Positions 1 to 11,970 of a stretch of 64,000 nucleotides of DNA are shown one piece after another. The translations under genes were made by a program, and so were the position numbers. Source of the stretch: Cristatella mucedo (lineage: Eukaryota; Bryozoa; Phylactolaemata; Cristatellidae); assembly GCA_009760855.2 (NCBI GenBank), contig WPIO01000183.1:126001-190000 (forward strand). Direction: 5' to 3'. The notes beneath the pieces are model-generated. The model did not search any database. It had not been told where the DNA came from and was given only the letters and a program-made list of their open reading frames with translations. Within the stretch, counting starts at the first letter, position 1; each line of letters starts with the position of its first letter.

Positions 1-649
1 AATTTTGCAGAGGCAATAATATACGCGGGACGCCTGTGGTTTAACGGCACTACTAGTCGAATAATTATTAATTTAGTAAGACTAATTCTAACATTAAATG
101 ATACATAATTGCCACAGAAAAGACGCGTAAATTGTTTTAGGAGATAAAAGTACTTTTTCGGAACGCCTGTGCTAAGCAGGTTGTACCAGTAAGATTTAAA
201 ACTACGAAACGAAACTATGTATATGACTGAAGGATATATATTTTCCAAAAAAAAGACGCGAAAATGGTTATACAGGAGATGATAGGTTTATCGAAACGCA
301 GGCTCTGTGAAGATCTGCCAACGGGAAAACGAAGCATTTTTTATGACTATTTATTGCACTAAAGGATATATATTTCCAAAAGAAAAAAAAGCGAAAAAAA
401 TATCGGCTGAGGATATAATTTACCCGCAACTCGAGGTCTTTAAAGGGTCTACGAGCGGGCTGACCAGGTAATCAATTGGACGAATGATAACATTAGAGGA
501 TATACGGTCACGGAGAAAAATATGCGTCGATGGTTTTAGCATGTGAGTTAACTTACTCGGAATCCCTGCCGTTAGAAGATACTAAAAGTAAGATAATAAA
601 AATTTATTGAGACTAAGTATGCAGCAACAGGATATATATTTCCCAAAGA

Positions 650-813
650 AAAGACGCCAGCTAAAGGCAAATCTAGCAACATCGAGGCATTCCGCAGCAG
701 CTACCCGTAGCATACAGTTATTGCAAAAGATGTTGACTGTTCGCTCTAGATACGGGAAGGTGCAAATAACTCGTGAAGACTTGCCGTTGCTTTCAGTGCT
801 CGGGGACGTCTTT
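650..813. repeat. Conserved ~160-bp leader before minisatellite array 1
   Basis: A non-SatA sequence of about 160 bp precedes each of the five 15-bp arrays. It includes blocks like GCAGCAGCTACCCGTAGCAT, CAAAAGATGTTGACAGT, and TTGCCGTTGCTTTCAGTGCT. Related copies lie just before 3503, 5499, 7507 and 8351. Leader and array therefore move as one module within SatA. A minus-strand reading frame of about 90 codons spans it in some copies. It is frameshifted or shortened in others, so I do not call a gene. Confidence 0.7.
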
Positions 814-1403
814 GGGCTCGAAATAATCGGGTACGTAATAATTAGACAAAATAACTGCAAACAAAATAATTAGGTCCGTGGTAATCAGGTACGTAATAAT
901 CGGATACGAAATACTTAAAGGTAATCATCGGGCACGTACTAATTGGGCTCGTGTTGTTTGGGCAGATTACAATTGGGGACGTGATAATCGGGTATGAAGT
1001 AATAGAGCACCTAATAATCGGCGACGTAATAATAGAAGACGTAATAATCGGTGACGAAAAAATCAGGAAAATGAAAATAGGCCTAACAATAATCGGGCAG
1101 ATAATAATCAGTGACGTGATAATCGGGTATGTAATAATCAGGCACCTAATAATCGCGGACGTAATAATCGGGGACGTAGTAATCGGGCTTGTATTGATCG
1201 GGCACATATCAATCGGTGACGTAATAATCGGGTGTGTAATAATCGGGCACTTGATAATCGGGTACGTAATAATCGAGGATGTAATAATCGGGGACGTAAT
1301 AATCAAGGACATGATAAACAGGGAAGTAATCATCGGTACGTATAAATCGGGCTCGTAATAATCGGGTCTGTTAATATCGAGTGTGCAACAATCGGGTACG
1401 TAA
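814..1403. repeat. 15-bp minisatellite array 1 (TACGTAATAATCGGG)
   Basis: About 39 head-to-tail variants of the 15-mer TACGTAATAATCGGG, with common variants at the first three bases and at the GGG. Because 15 is a multiple of three and the unit lacks stops in some frames, long frames stay open on both strands (for example 951-1358 plus and 842-1333 minus). They translate to monotonous pentapeptides such as VIIGD and PIITS and are best read as repeat artefacts. The array ends at ACTGCCTGCGGTTAGAAGGT, which is SatA. Confidence 0.92.
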
Positions 1404-1920
1404 CACTGCCTGCGGTTAGAAGGTACTACAAATAAGATAATAAAAATTTGTTAAGACTATGTATACAACTAAAGGATATTTATTTCCCGAAGAAAAGACG
1501 CCCAAATGGTTTTAGCTGGTAAGATAATTTACTCGGAACGCCGGCATTTTTAAGATTCTTCTAGCTGCATTACAATGCATTCCATTAGACTATTTATAAC
1601 ACTAAAGGATACATATTTCTAGAAGAAAAGAGGCGTAAATGACTATAGCAGGGAAATAGCTTACTCGGAATGCCTGTGCTTGGTTGGTACAAGTAGTGAG
1701 AAATATATATGCATTCATTGAGACTATTTATATTACTAAAGGGGCTATATTTCCAGAAAAGAGGAGGCTTAAATTGTTACATCTTAGAAGATAACTTACT
1801 CGAAACGCCGGCGGATTGAAGGATCGACAAGTTAGATAGTGCAGTACTTAGTAAGACTAATTGTAAACATAACGAACATGCGTTTTCGAAAGAAAAGACG
1901 CGTAAATGGTTTTAGGAGGG

Positions 1921-1976
1921 GTTTACATAAGAATCGGGTACATAAGAATCGGGGTACATAAGAATCGGGTACGTAA
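1921..1976. repeat. Four-unit remnant of the 15-bp minisatellite
   Basis: Only about four units (ACATAAGAATCGGGT type) are present, followed by the same AACAATGCCTGCGGTTGGAAG boundary (19 bases of it shared) that closes the long arrays. This looks like a collapsed array at an equivalent SatA site: the terminal boundary is retained while the leader and most units are missing. Confidence 0.75.
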
Positions 1977-3502
1977 CAATGCCTGCGGTTGGAAGTTACT
2001 GGAAGTAAGATAATAAAAATTTATTAAGACTATGTATACACCTAAAGAAGATTCATTCCCCAAAGAAAAGACGCCTGAATGGTTTTAGTGGAAAAGATAA
2101 TTTACTCGGAACGCCTGCCTTTTTAAGTATTTTCTTGCTGCATTAAACTGCATTTCCTTGGACAATTGATAACACTTGAGAAAACATATTTTCAGAAGAA
2201 AAGACGCGTAAATGGTTATAGCAGGGAAATAGCTTACTCGGAATGCCTGCACTTGGTAGGTACAAGTAGTGAGAAATATATATCAGTTCATTGGGACTAT
2301 TTATGTTACTAAAGGAGCTATATTTCCAGAAAAAAGGACGCGTAAATAGTTATAGCTTAGAAGATAACTTAGTAGAAACGCCGGCGGATTGAAGGATCGA
2401 CAAGTTAGATAGTGCAGTACTTATTAAGACTAATCGTAAAATACGTTTCTGAAAGAAAATACGCATAAATGGTTTTAGGAGAGGATTTACTCGCGACTCC
2501 CGCGTTTGGAAGGTACTACCAGAAAGATAATAAATTGTCTAATGAGACTATTTATAGGATAAACGCTCTTAACACGCTTTGATAAATTTTGCAGAGGCGA
2601 TAATTTACTATTATATAATATATATATTATATATATATTATATACTATTATATTACTATTAATAGGGTAAACGATCCCAAAACGCGTTGTCAAGTTTTAT
2701 TGAGGCGATAATTTACGCGGGATGCTTGTGGTTTAAAGGCACTACTAGTAGGATAATTATCGATTTAGTGAGACTAACTCAAACATTAAATGATACATAT
2801 TTGCTACTGAAAAGACGTGTAAACTGATTTAGGAGATAAAAGTACTTTTTCGGAACGCCTGAGCTTAGAAGGTTGTACCAGTAAGATTATAAATTACGAA
2901 ACGAGACTATGTATATGACTGAACGATATATATTTCCCAAAAAAAAGAAGCGAAAATGGTTTTACAGGAGATGATAGCTTTATCGAAACGCTGGCGCTGT
3001 GAAGATCTACCAACGGGAAAACGAAGCATTTATTAAGACTAATTATTGCACTAAACGATATATATTTCCAACAGAAAAAAAGCGAAAAAAATGTCGGCTG
3101 GGGATATAATTTTCCCGCAACTCCAGGTCTTTAAAGGGTCTACGAGCGGGCTGACCAGGTAATCATTAGGACAAATAATAACATTACAGGATATATGTTC
3201 ACAGGGGAAAAGACGCTTCAAAGTTTTAGCATGTGAGTTAACTTACTCGGAATGCCAGCGGTTAGAAGACACTACAAGTAAGATAACAAAAATTTATTGA
3301 GACTATGTCTACAACAAAAGGATATATATTTCCCAAAGAAAAGACGCCAGCTAAAGCCAAATCGAGCAAGATCGACACCATCTGCAGCAGCAACCCGTAG
3401 CATGCAGTTATCGCTAAAGACGTTGACAGTCCGCTCCAGATAGGGGAAGATGCAAACAAGTAGTGGAGACTTGCCGTTGCTTTCAGTGCTCGGGGACATC
3501 AT

Positions 3503-4083
3503 CGGGCTCGAATTAATCGGGCACGTAATAATCAGACAAAATAACTGCAAACGTAATGATTAGTTCCGTGGTAATTAGGTACGTAATAATCGGATACGAA
3601 ATACTTAAAGGTAATAATCGGGCACGTACTAATCGGGCTCGTATTGTTTGGCAGATAATAATTGGTGACGTGATAATCGGGCATGAAGTAATAGAGCACT
3701 TAATAATCGGTGACGCAATAATAGAAGACGTAATAATCGGTGACGAAAAAATCAGGGAAATAAAAATAGGCCTCATAATAATCGGGCAGATAATAATCAG
3801 TGACGTGATAATCGGGTATGTAATATTCCGGCACCCAATAATCGCTTACGTAATAATCTTGGACGAAGTAATCGGGCTTGTATTGATTGGGCACATAATA
3901 ATCGGTGACGTGATAATCGGGTATGTAATAATCGGGCTATTGATAATCCTGTACGTAATTATCGAGGACGTAATAATCAAGCGCGAGATAAAGAGGGAAG
4001 TAATCATCGGGTACGTATAAATCAGGCTCGTAACAATCGGGTCTGTTACTATCGCTTACGTAACAATCGGGTACGTAACAATC
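3503..4083. repeat. 15-bp minisatellite array 2
   Basis: About 39 units of the TACGTAATAATCGGG minisatellite, preceded by the same leader as array 1 and closed by a sequence like CAATCCCTGCAAATAAAAGG within SatA. Plus-strand frame 3556-4020 (154 codons) stays open through the array and is a repeat artefact. Its length of about 580 bp is close to that of the other four long arrays. Confidence 0.92.
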
Positions 4084-5498
4084 CCTGCAAATAAAAGGTA
4101 CTACAAGTAAGATAATAAAAATTTATTGAGGCCGTATATACAACTAAAGGATATTTATTTCCCACAGAAAAGATGTCAAAATAGTTTTAGCGGGAAAGAT
4201 AATTTACTCGGAACGCTGGCGTTTTTAAGATCCTCCTAGCTGCATTGCAATGCATTTCATTAGACTAATTAAAACACTAAAGGATACATGTTTCCAGAGG
4301 AAAAGATGCGTAAATGGTTATAGCAGGGAAATAGCTTACTCGGAATGCCTGTATTTGGTAGGTACATGTAGTGAGAAATATACGTGCATTCATTGAGAGT
4401 ATTTATATTACTAAATGAGCTATATTTCCAAAAAAGAGGACGCGTAAATAGTTATAGCTTAGAAGATAACTTACTTAAAACCCGGCGGCTAGAAGGATTC
4501 ACAAGTTAGATAATGCAGTACTTATTAAGAATAATCGTAACATACGTTTGTGAAAGAAAAGAAGCGTAAATGGTTTTAGGAGATAATTTACTCGGGATAC
4601 CCGCGTTTGAAAGGTACAACCAGAAAGACAATAAATTGTCAAATGAGACTATTTATAGGGTAAACGATCCCAACACGCTTTGATAAATTTTGCAGAGGCG
4701 ATAATTAAAGCGGGACGCCTGTGGTTTAAAGGCATGACTAGTAGGATAATTATTGATTTAGTGAGACTAATTCAAACATTAAATGATACATATTTGCAAC
4801 AGAAAAGACGTGTAAACTGATTTAGGAGATAAAAGTACTTTTTCGGAACGCCTGCTCTTAGAAGGTTGTACCAGTAAGATTATCAATTACGAAACGAGAC
4901 TAAGTAAACAACTGAAGGATAAAGATTTTACAAAAAAAGACGCGAAAATGGTTATACGGGAGATGGTCGGTTTATCGAAACGCTTGTGCTGTGAGGATCT
5001 ACTAACGGGAAAACGAAGTATTTATTAAGACTAATTATTGCATTGAAGGATATATATTTTTAAAAGGAAAAAAAAGAAAATAAAATGTTGGCTGGGGATA
5101 TAATGTACCCGCACCGCCGTGGCTTTAAAGACTCTACAAGCGGGCTGACGAGTTATTCATTAGGACAATTAATAACATGAGAGCATATACGTTCACGGAG
5201 AAAAAGACGAGTCAATGGTTTTAGCATGTGAGATAACTTACTGGGAACCCCTGCGGTTAGAACATACTACAAGTAAGATAATAAACATTTATTGATAATA
5301 TGTATAGAACAAAAGGATATATATTTCCAAAAGAAAAGACGCCAGCTAAAGGCAAATCGAGCAAGACAGATGCAATCCGCAACAGCTACCCGTAGCATAC
5401 AGTTATCGCAAAAGATGTTGACAGTCCGCTTCAGATAGGGGAAGATGCAAATAAGTCGTGGAGTCTTGCCGTTGCTTTCAGTGCTCGGTGACTTCAGC

Positions 5499-6092
5499 GG
5501 GCTCGAAATAATCGGGTACGTAACAATCACACAAAATAACTGCACACGTAATAATTAGGTCCGTGGTAATCAGGTACGTAATAATCGGATACGAAATACT
5601 TCAAGGTAATAATCGGGCACGTACAAATCTGGCTCGTATTGTTTGGGCAGATAATAATTGGTGACGTGATAATCGGGTATGAAGTAACAGAGCACCTAAT
5701 TATCGGTGATGCAATATTAGAAGACGAAATAATCAGTGACGAAAAAATCAGGGAAATAAAAATTGGCCTCATGATAATCGGGCAGATAATATAATCAGTG
5801 ACGTGATAATCGGGTAGGTAATAATCAGACCTCTAATAATCGCGGACGTAATAATCGGGGAGGTAGTAATCGGGCTTGTATTGATTGGGCACATAATAAT
5901 CGGTGACGTGATAATCGGGTAGGTAATAATCGGGCACTCGATAATCGGGTACGTAATAATCGAGGACGTAATAATCGGGGACGTAATAATCAAGGACGTG
6001 ATAAAGAGGGAAGTAATCATCGGGTAAGTGTAAATCGGGCTCGTAATAATCGGGTCTGTTAATATCGGGTACGTAACAATCGGGTACGTAGC
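5499..6092. repeat. 15-bp minisatellite array 3
   Basis: About 39-40 units of the TACGTAATAATCGGG minisatellite in the same leader-array-SatA arrangement. It lies 1996 bp after the start of array 2 and 2008 bp before the start of array 4, which defines the commonest higher-order period of this region. Confidence 0.92.
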
Positions 6093-7506
6093 GATCCCTG
6101 CGGTTAGAAGGTACTACAAGTAAGATAATAAAAATTTATTAAGACTACGTATACGACTAAAGGATATTTATTTCCCGAAGAAAAGACGCCCGAATGGTTT
6201 TAGCGGGAAAGATAATTTACTCGAAACGCCAGCGTTTTTAAGATTTTCGTAGATGCATTACAATGCATTTCATTAGACTCTTTACAACACTAAAGGATAC
6301 ATATTTCCAGAACAAATGACGCGTAAATGGTTATAGCAGGGAAATAGCTTACTCGGAATGCCTGTGCTTGGTTGGTACAAGTAGTGAGAAATATATATGC
6401 ACTCATTGAGAGTATTTATATTACTAAAGGGGCTACATTTCCAGGAAAGAGGACGCGTAAATGGTTATAGCTTACGAGATAACTTACTCGAAACGCCGGC
6501 GGCTTGGAGGATCGATAAGTTAGATAATGCAGTACTTATTGAGACTAATCGTAACATACGTTACCGAAAGAAAAGACGCGTAAATGGTTTTAGGAGAGGA
6601 TTTACTCGGGACACCAGCGTTTTGAAGGTACTACTATAAAGATAATAATTTGTCAAATGAGACTATTTAAAGGGTAAACGCTCCGAAAAAGCGTTGATAA
6701 AGTTTGCAGAGGCGATAATTTACGCGGGACGCCTGTGGTTTAAAGGAACTAGCAGGATAATTATTGATTAAGTGAGACTAATTCTAACATTAAATGATAT
6801 ATATTTGCCACAGAAAAGACGTGTAAACTGATTTAGGAGATAAATCTACTTTTTCGGATTGCCTGCGCTTCGATGGTTGTGAAAGTAAGATTCTAAATTA
6901 CGAAAGGAGACTATGTATACAAGTGAAGGATATATATTTCCCGAAAAAAAGACGTGAAAATAGTTTTGCAGGAGATAATAGCTTTACCGAAACGCTGGCA
7001 CTGTGAAGATCTACCAACGGAAAAACGAAGTATTTATTAAGACTAAATATTGCACTACAGGATATATATTTCTGAAAGAAAAAAAAGCGAAAAAAATGTC
7101 AGCTGGGGATATAATTTACCCGCAACTCCAGGGCTTTAAAGGCTCTACAATTGGGCTGACGAGGTAATTATAAGGACTAATAATAACATCAGAGGACATA
7201 CGTTCACGGGCGAAAAGACTCATTAATGGTTTTAGCATGTGAGATAACTTACTCGGAACGCCTGCGGTTAGAACATACTTCAAGTAAGATAATAAAAATT
7301 TATTGAGACTATGTATACAACAAAAGGATATATATTTCCAAAAGAAAAGACGCAAGCTTAAGGCAAAACGAAAGATCGACGCCATCCACAGCAGCTACCC
7401 ATAGCATACAGTTATCGCAAAAGATGTTGACAGTCCGCTCCAGATAGGGAAAGATGCAAATAAGTCGTGGAGACTTGCCGTTGCTTTCAGTGCTCGGGGA
7501 CATCAT

Positions 7507-8105
7507 CGGGCTCGAAATAATCGGGCACGTAATAATCAGACAAAGTAACTGCAAACGTTATAATTAGGTTCGTGGTAATCAGGTACGTAATAATTGGATA
7601 CGAAATACTTAAAGGTAATAATCGGGCACATAATAATCGGGCTCGTATTGTTTGGGCAGATAATAATCGGTGAGATGATAATTGGGTATGAAGTAATAGA
7701 GCACCTAATAATCAGTGACGTAATAATAGAAGACGTAATAATCGGTAACGAAAAAATCAGGGAAATGATAATATGCCTCATATCAATCGCGCAGATATTA
7801 ATCGGTGACAAGATAATCGGGTATGTAATAATCAGGCACCTAATAATCGCGGACGTAATAATCGGGGACATAGTAATCGGGCTTGTATTGATCGGGCACA
7901 TAATAATCGGTAACGTGATAATCTGGTATGTAATAATCGGGCACTTGATAATCGGGTACGTAATGATCGAGGACGTAAAAACCGGGGATGTAATAATCGA
8001 GGACGTGGTAATCAGGGAAGTAATGATCGTGTACGCATAAATCGGGCTCGTAATAACCGGGTCTGATAGTATCTAGTATGTAACTATGGCGTACTTATCA
8101 ATGCC
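7507..8105. repeat. 15-bp minisatellite array 4
   Basis: About 40 units of the TACGTAATAATCGGG minisatellite, with leader upstream and SatA boundary (CAATGCCTGTGGTTAGAAGG) downstream. The plus frame at 7594-8040 (148 codons) runs through it without a stop but encodes only pentapeptide repeats. Confidence 0.92.
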
Positions 8106-8350
8106 TGTGGTTAGAAGGTAATACAAGTAAGATAACCAAAATTTATTAACACTATGTATACAACTAAAGGATATATATTTCCCAAAAAAAGATGCTAGCT
8201 AAAGGCAAATTGAGCAAGATCGATGCCACCCGCAGCAGCTACTCTTAGCATGCAATTATCGAAAAAGATCTTGGCAGTCTGCTCCAGATATGGGAAGATG
8301 CAAATAATTCGTGGAGACTTGCAGTTGCTTTTAGTTTTTGGGGATGTCAT

Positions 8351-8947
8351 CGGGCTCGAAATAATCGTGTACGTAATAATCGGACAAAATAGCTGCAAAC
8401 GTAATAATTTGTTCCGTGGTAATTAGGTACGTAATAATCGGATACGAAGAATTTACACGTAAAAATCGGGCACGTACTAATCGGGCTCATTTTGTTTGGA
8501 TCAGATAATAATTGGTGACGGGAGAATCTGGTATAAAGTAATAGAGTATCTAATAATCGGTGGCGTAATACAAGAAGACATAATAATCGGTGACGTAAAA
8601 ATCAGGGACATGATAATAGGCCATATAATAATTGGACAGATAATAATCAGTGACGTGATAATCGGGTATGTTATAATCAGGCACCCAATAATCGCGGACG
8701 TAATAATCTGGGACGTAGTATTCCGGCTTGTATTGATAGGGCACATAATAATCTGTGACGTGATAATCGGGTATGTAATAATCGGACACTTGATAATCGG
8801 GTACGTAATTATCGAGGACGTAATAACCGGGGACGTAATAATCGAGGACGTGATAATCAGGGAAGTGTTGATCGGGTACGTATAAATCGGGCTCGTAATA
8901 ATCGGTTCTGTTAACATCGGGTATGTAACAATCGGGTACATCACAAT
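8351..8947. repeat. 15-bp minisatellite array 5
   Basis: About 40 units of the same 15-mer. It starts only 844 bp after array 4, leaving about two SatA units plus the leader between them, so several SatA units present in other higher-order copies are absent here. The closing boundary is CAATGACTTCGGTTAGGAGG. Confidence 0.92.
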
Positions 8948-11190
8948 GACTTCGGTTAGGAGGTACTACAAGTAAGGCAGTAAAATTTTATTAAGACTGC
9001 GTATACACATAAAGGATATTTGCTTCCCAAATAAAAAACCCCCGAATGGTTTTAGCGGGAAAGATAATTTAGTCGGACCACCGGTGTTTTGAAGAATCTT
9101 GTAGCTGGATTACAATGCATTTCATTAGACTATTTATAACACTAAAGGATACATATTTCCAGAAGAAAAGATGCATACATGGTTATAGCAGGGAGATAGC
9201 TTACTCGGAACGCCTGCGGTTGGTAGGTACAGGTAGTGAGAAATATATTCTTTCATTGAGACTATATATACGACTAAAGCAGCTATATTCCCAGAAAAGA
9301 GGACGCGTTAATGGTTTTAGCTTGGAAGATAACGTGCTCCAAACGCCGGCGGTTTGAATGATAGAGATGTTGGATAATGCAGTACTTATTAAGGCTAATT
9401 ATAACAACAACGAACAAACGTTTCCGAAAGAAAAGACGCGTTAATGGTTTTAGGAGGGTATTTACTCGGTACACCCGCGTTTGGAAGGTACTACCAGAAA
9501 GATAATAAACTGTCAAATAATACTATTTATAAGGTAATAGATGCCAAGACCCGTCGATGAACTTTGCAGAGGCGATAATTTACGCGGGACGCCTTTCGTT
9601 TAATGGTACTACTAGAGATATATATTTGGATTTAGTGAGATTATTTCTAACAACAAAGGATACTCATTTGCCACAGAAAAGACGCGTAAAATGTTTTTGG
9701 AAATAAGAGTAGTTATTCGGAACGCCTGCGGTTAAAAGGTAGTACCAGTAAGATTAATAATTAGTAAATGAGACTATGTATACAACTGAAGGATATATAT
9801 TTCCCAAAGAAAAGATGCGTAAATGGTTATACCTGAGATGACAGCTTACTCGTAACGCTGGAGCTTTAAGGATCTTCCAATGGGATAACAAGGTATTTAT
9901 TAAGACTGATTATAACATTTAGGGATATATATTTCTAAAAGAGAAAATAGGCGAAAAAAATGTCGGCTGGGGATATAAGTTACCTGCAACGCCGGTGCTT
10001 TGAAGGCTCAACAAGCGGGCTGACGATTTATTCATTATTACAATAATAACTCTTAAGGATATACGTTCACGGAGGAAAAGACGCGTAAATGATTTTAGCA
10101 TTTGAGATAGCTTACTCGAAACGCCTGCAGTTGGAAGGTACTACAATAAGACAATAAATCATTTAATGAGACCACATATACAACTAAAGGATATATATTT
10201 TATTCTAATACAACACGCGTTAATAGTTTTAGAAGGGCAGATAGCGTACTCGCAACACGGGCAATTTGAGATTCCATTGGCGGGCTAACGAAGCATTTAA
10301 TATGACTAATTATAACACTAATAAGAATACATTTCTGAAAGAGAAAAGAAGCGTACAAACTCTCAGTTGGGGAGTGAAGTTTCTCGCAACGCCTCCGCTT
10401 AAAAGGCTCTACCATCGGGCTGATAAATTATTTATTATGACGAATAACAACACGAAAGCATATACGTTCACGTAAGAATATATGCATAAATGGTTTTAGG
10501 AGCAGAGATAACTTACTCAGAATGGCTGCGCTTAGAAGGTACTACAAGTAAGATAAGAAAAATGTATTGAGACTATGTATACAACTAAAGGATATATATT
10601 TCTCAAAGAAAAGACGCTGGGATGGTTTAAGCGGGAAAGATAATTTACTCGGAACGCCGCCGTTTTGAAGAATCTTCTATCTGGATTACAGTGCATTTCA
10701 TAAGACTATTTATATCACTAAAGGATACATATTTCCAGAAGAAAAGACGCGTAAGGGGTTATAGCAGGGAGATAGCTTACCCGGAACCCCTGCGGTTGGT
10801 AGGTACAAGTAGTGAGAAATATATTCATTCATTGAGACTCTTTATGTTAATAAAGGTGCTATATTTCCGGAAAAGAGGACGCATAGATGGTTACAGCTTG
10901 GTAGATCGGAAGGTAGATCTTGGTAGTCGGAACGCCGGTGGTTTGAAGGATCGACAAGTTGGATAATGCAGTACTCATTAAGACTAATTGTAACAATAAC
11001 GAACATACGTTTTCGAAAGAAAATACGCGTACAGGATATATATTTCCTGAAGAAAACGCATGAATGATTCAAGCAGCTACATACAATACTCGTAATGCCG
11101 GCGGCTTGAAGGATCGACGACCATGATGACAAATTATTGATTAGGACTGATTAAAACAATGAAGGATATAATATTTTGGAAGCAATACCA

Positions 11191-11379
11191 TCGTGAGCCG
11201 TGATGGCACACTGGGTAAGGCGGTTGCTTTCATGACCTCGGTCCCGAGGTCGTGGGTTCGAATCCTGTGGTGGGCGATCCTTTATCGCCACTGCAAGCGG
11301 GGTGATAGCCATAAAGGCTCTTCTGTGGCTATACAAAAAGAGGCTGTTCAAGCAGCTAGGATTTATTTATTATTATTAT
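11191..11379 (+). mobile_element. tRNA-derived SINE, copy 1
   Basis: The head resembles a tRNA gene: a box-A-like TGGCACACTGGG at 11204 and a perfect box B GGTTCGAATCC at 11255-11265. Between them is a perfect 8-bp inverted repeat, GACCTCGG and CCGAGGTC, separated by TC. A shared body follows (ATCGCCACTGCAAGCG, then GGCTCTTCTGTGGCTATA and GAGGCTGTTCAAGCAGCTAG). The tail is TTTATTTATTATTATTAT. Two related copies occur on the minus strand near 53.0 and 63.9 kb. The matching empty SatA site is at about 18236-18260 and again near 34480, which brackets the insertion between GCAATACCA and ATGTAAATGAG. It is a SINE rather than a working tRNA gene, since the box A to box B spacing and the anticodon arm are abnormal. 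Confidence 0.82.
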
Positions 11380-11830
11380 GTAAATGAGTTTAGCAGGCGG
11401 ATGCCTTACTCGTAATGTCGATAGTTTGAAGAATTTACGAGCATTATGATGAGTCAAATGTCTAAACTAATTATAACACTAGAGGATATAACATTCCGGA
11501 AGAAATACAGTATAAATGGACGATAACTTACTCGTAATGCCGGCGGTTTGAATTATGTACTGGCGGGATAACGAGTTATTTATTGAGTCATGTTACAATA
11601 CTAAAGGATGTATATATTTTCGTAGAAACAATGTGTAGGTGATTTTAGCAGGAAAGTAACGTATGCGTAATGCCGGCGGTTTATAGTATCTACCGGCGGG
11701 AAAACGAAATATTTATTGATACTAATTATAGCAGTAACGGATATATATTACAAGGAGCAAAAATGTGGCAATGGTTTTAGCAGGGAAGATATGTTAGTCG
11801 TAATGCCAATGGTTTCAAAGATTGTCTAAC
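11380..11830. repeat. SatA, left end of macrosatellite copy 1
   Basis: About three to four 132-bp SatA units. They align closely with 18253-18720, the same position in macrosatellite copy 2, including the order of minor variants. This shows that the SatA flank belongs to the larger repeated unit. Confidence 0.85.
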
Positions 11831-11970
11831 GGAGTCATGTTGGTCTGCATAACTTTGATTTTGTCTGCATTCATTCAGCAGAATATATAGCGGCCTAGCC
11901 AAAACAGAGCTTAAGGCCTTCCAATTCATGAAACAGTTTGCACACTGGCATGGTAAATATATCCAATATG
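11831..11970. repeat. Junction segment between SatA and G-rich minisatellite, copy 1
   Basis: A roughly 140-bp non-tandem segment with landmarks TTGGTCTGCATAACTTTG, ATAGCGGCCTAGCC and GGCATGGTAAATATATC. The same segment recurs at about 18720-18857 and 28500-28652, always between SatA and the G-rich minisatellite. Confidence 0.8.

Larger units (their letters stand above)
1..11190. repeat. SatA: diverged 132-bp satellite
   Basis: A tandem repeat with a unit of about 132 bp; for example the block reading ACTATTTATAACACTAAAGG at 9129 recurs as a diverged copy at 9261. Each unit holds, in order, a core like AAGGATATATATTTCC, then AAAAGACGCGTAAATGG, TTTTAG, TTACTCGGAACGCCTG and CGGTTxGAAGGTACTAC. 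Units differ at many positions and by small indels, so this is an old array. It is interrupted by five long 15-bp minisatellite arrays, listed separately, whose starts at 814, 3503, 5499, 7507 and 8351 give a higher-order spacing near 2.0 kb for the middle copies. The array is already under way at base 1, so it extends beyond the window. No coding gene is supported here. Confidence 0.9.

Noticed and set aside
842-8944. Long plus- and minus-strand open frames across the 15-bp arrays (up to 154 codons)
   Set aside because: They exist because the unit is 15 bp, a multiple of three, without stops. They encode only VIIGx or PIITx pentapeptides and are open on both strands at once.
11204-11275. Possible functional tRNA gene
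   Set aside because: A perfect box B is present, but the box spacing and the inverted repeat in place of the anticodon arm do not fit a cloverleaf. Two diverged copies with the same extra 3' body show it is a SINE.
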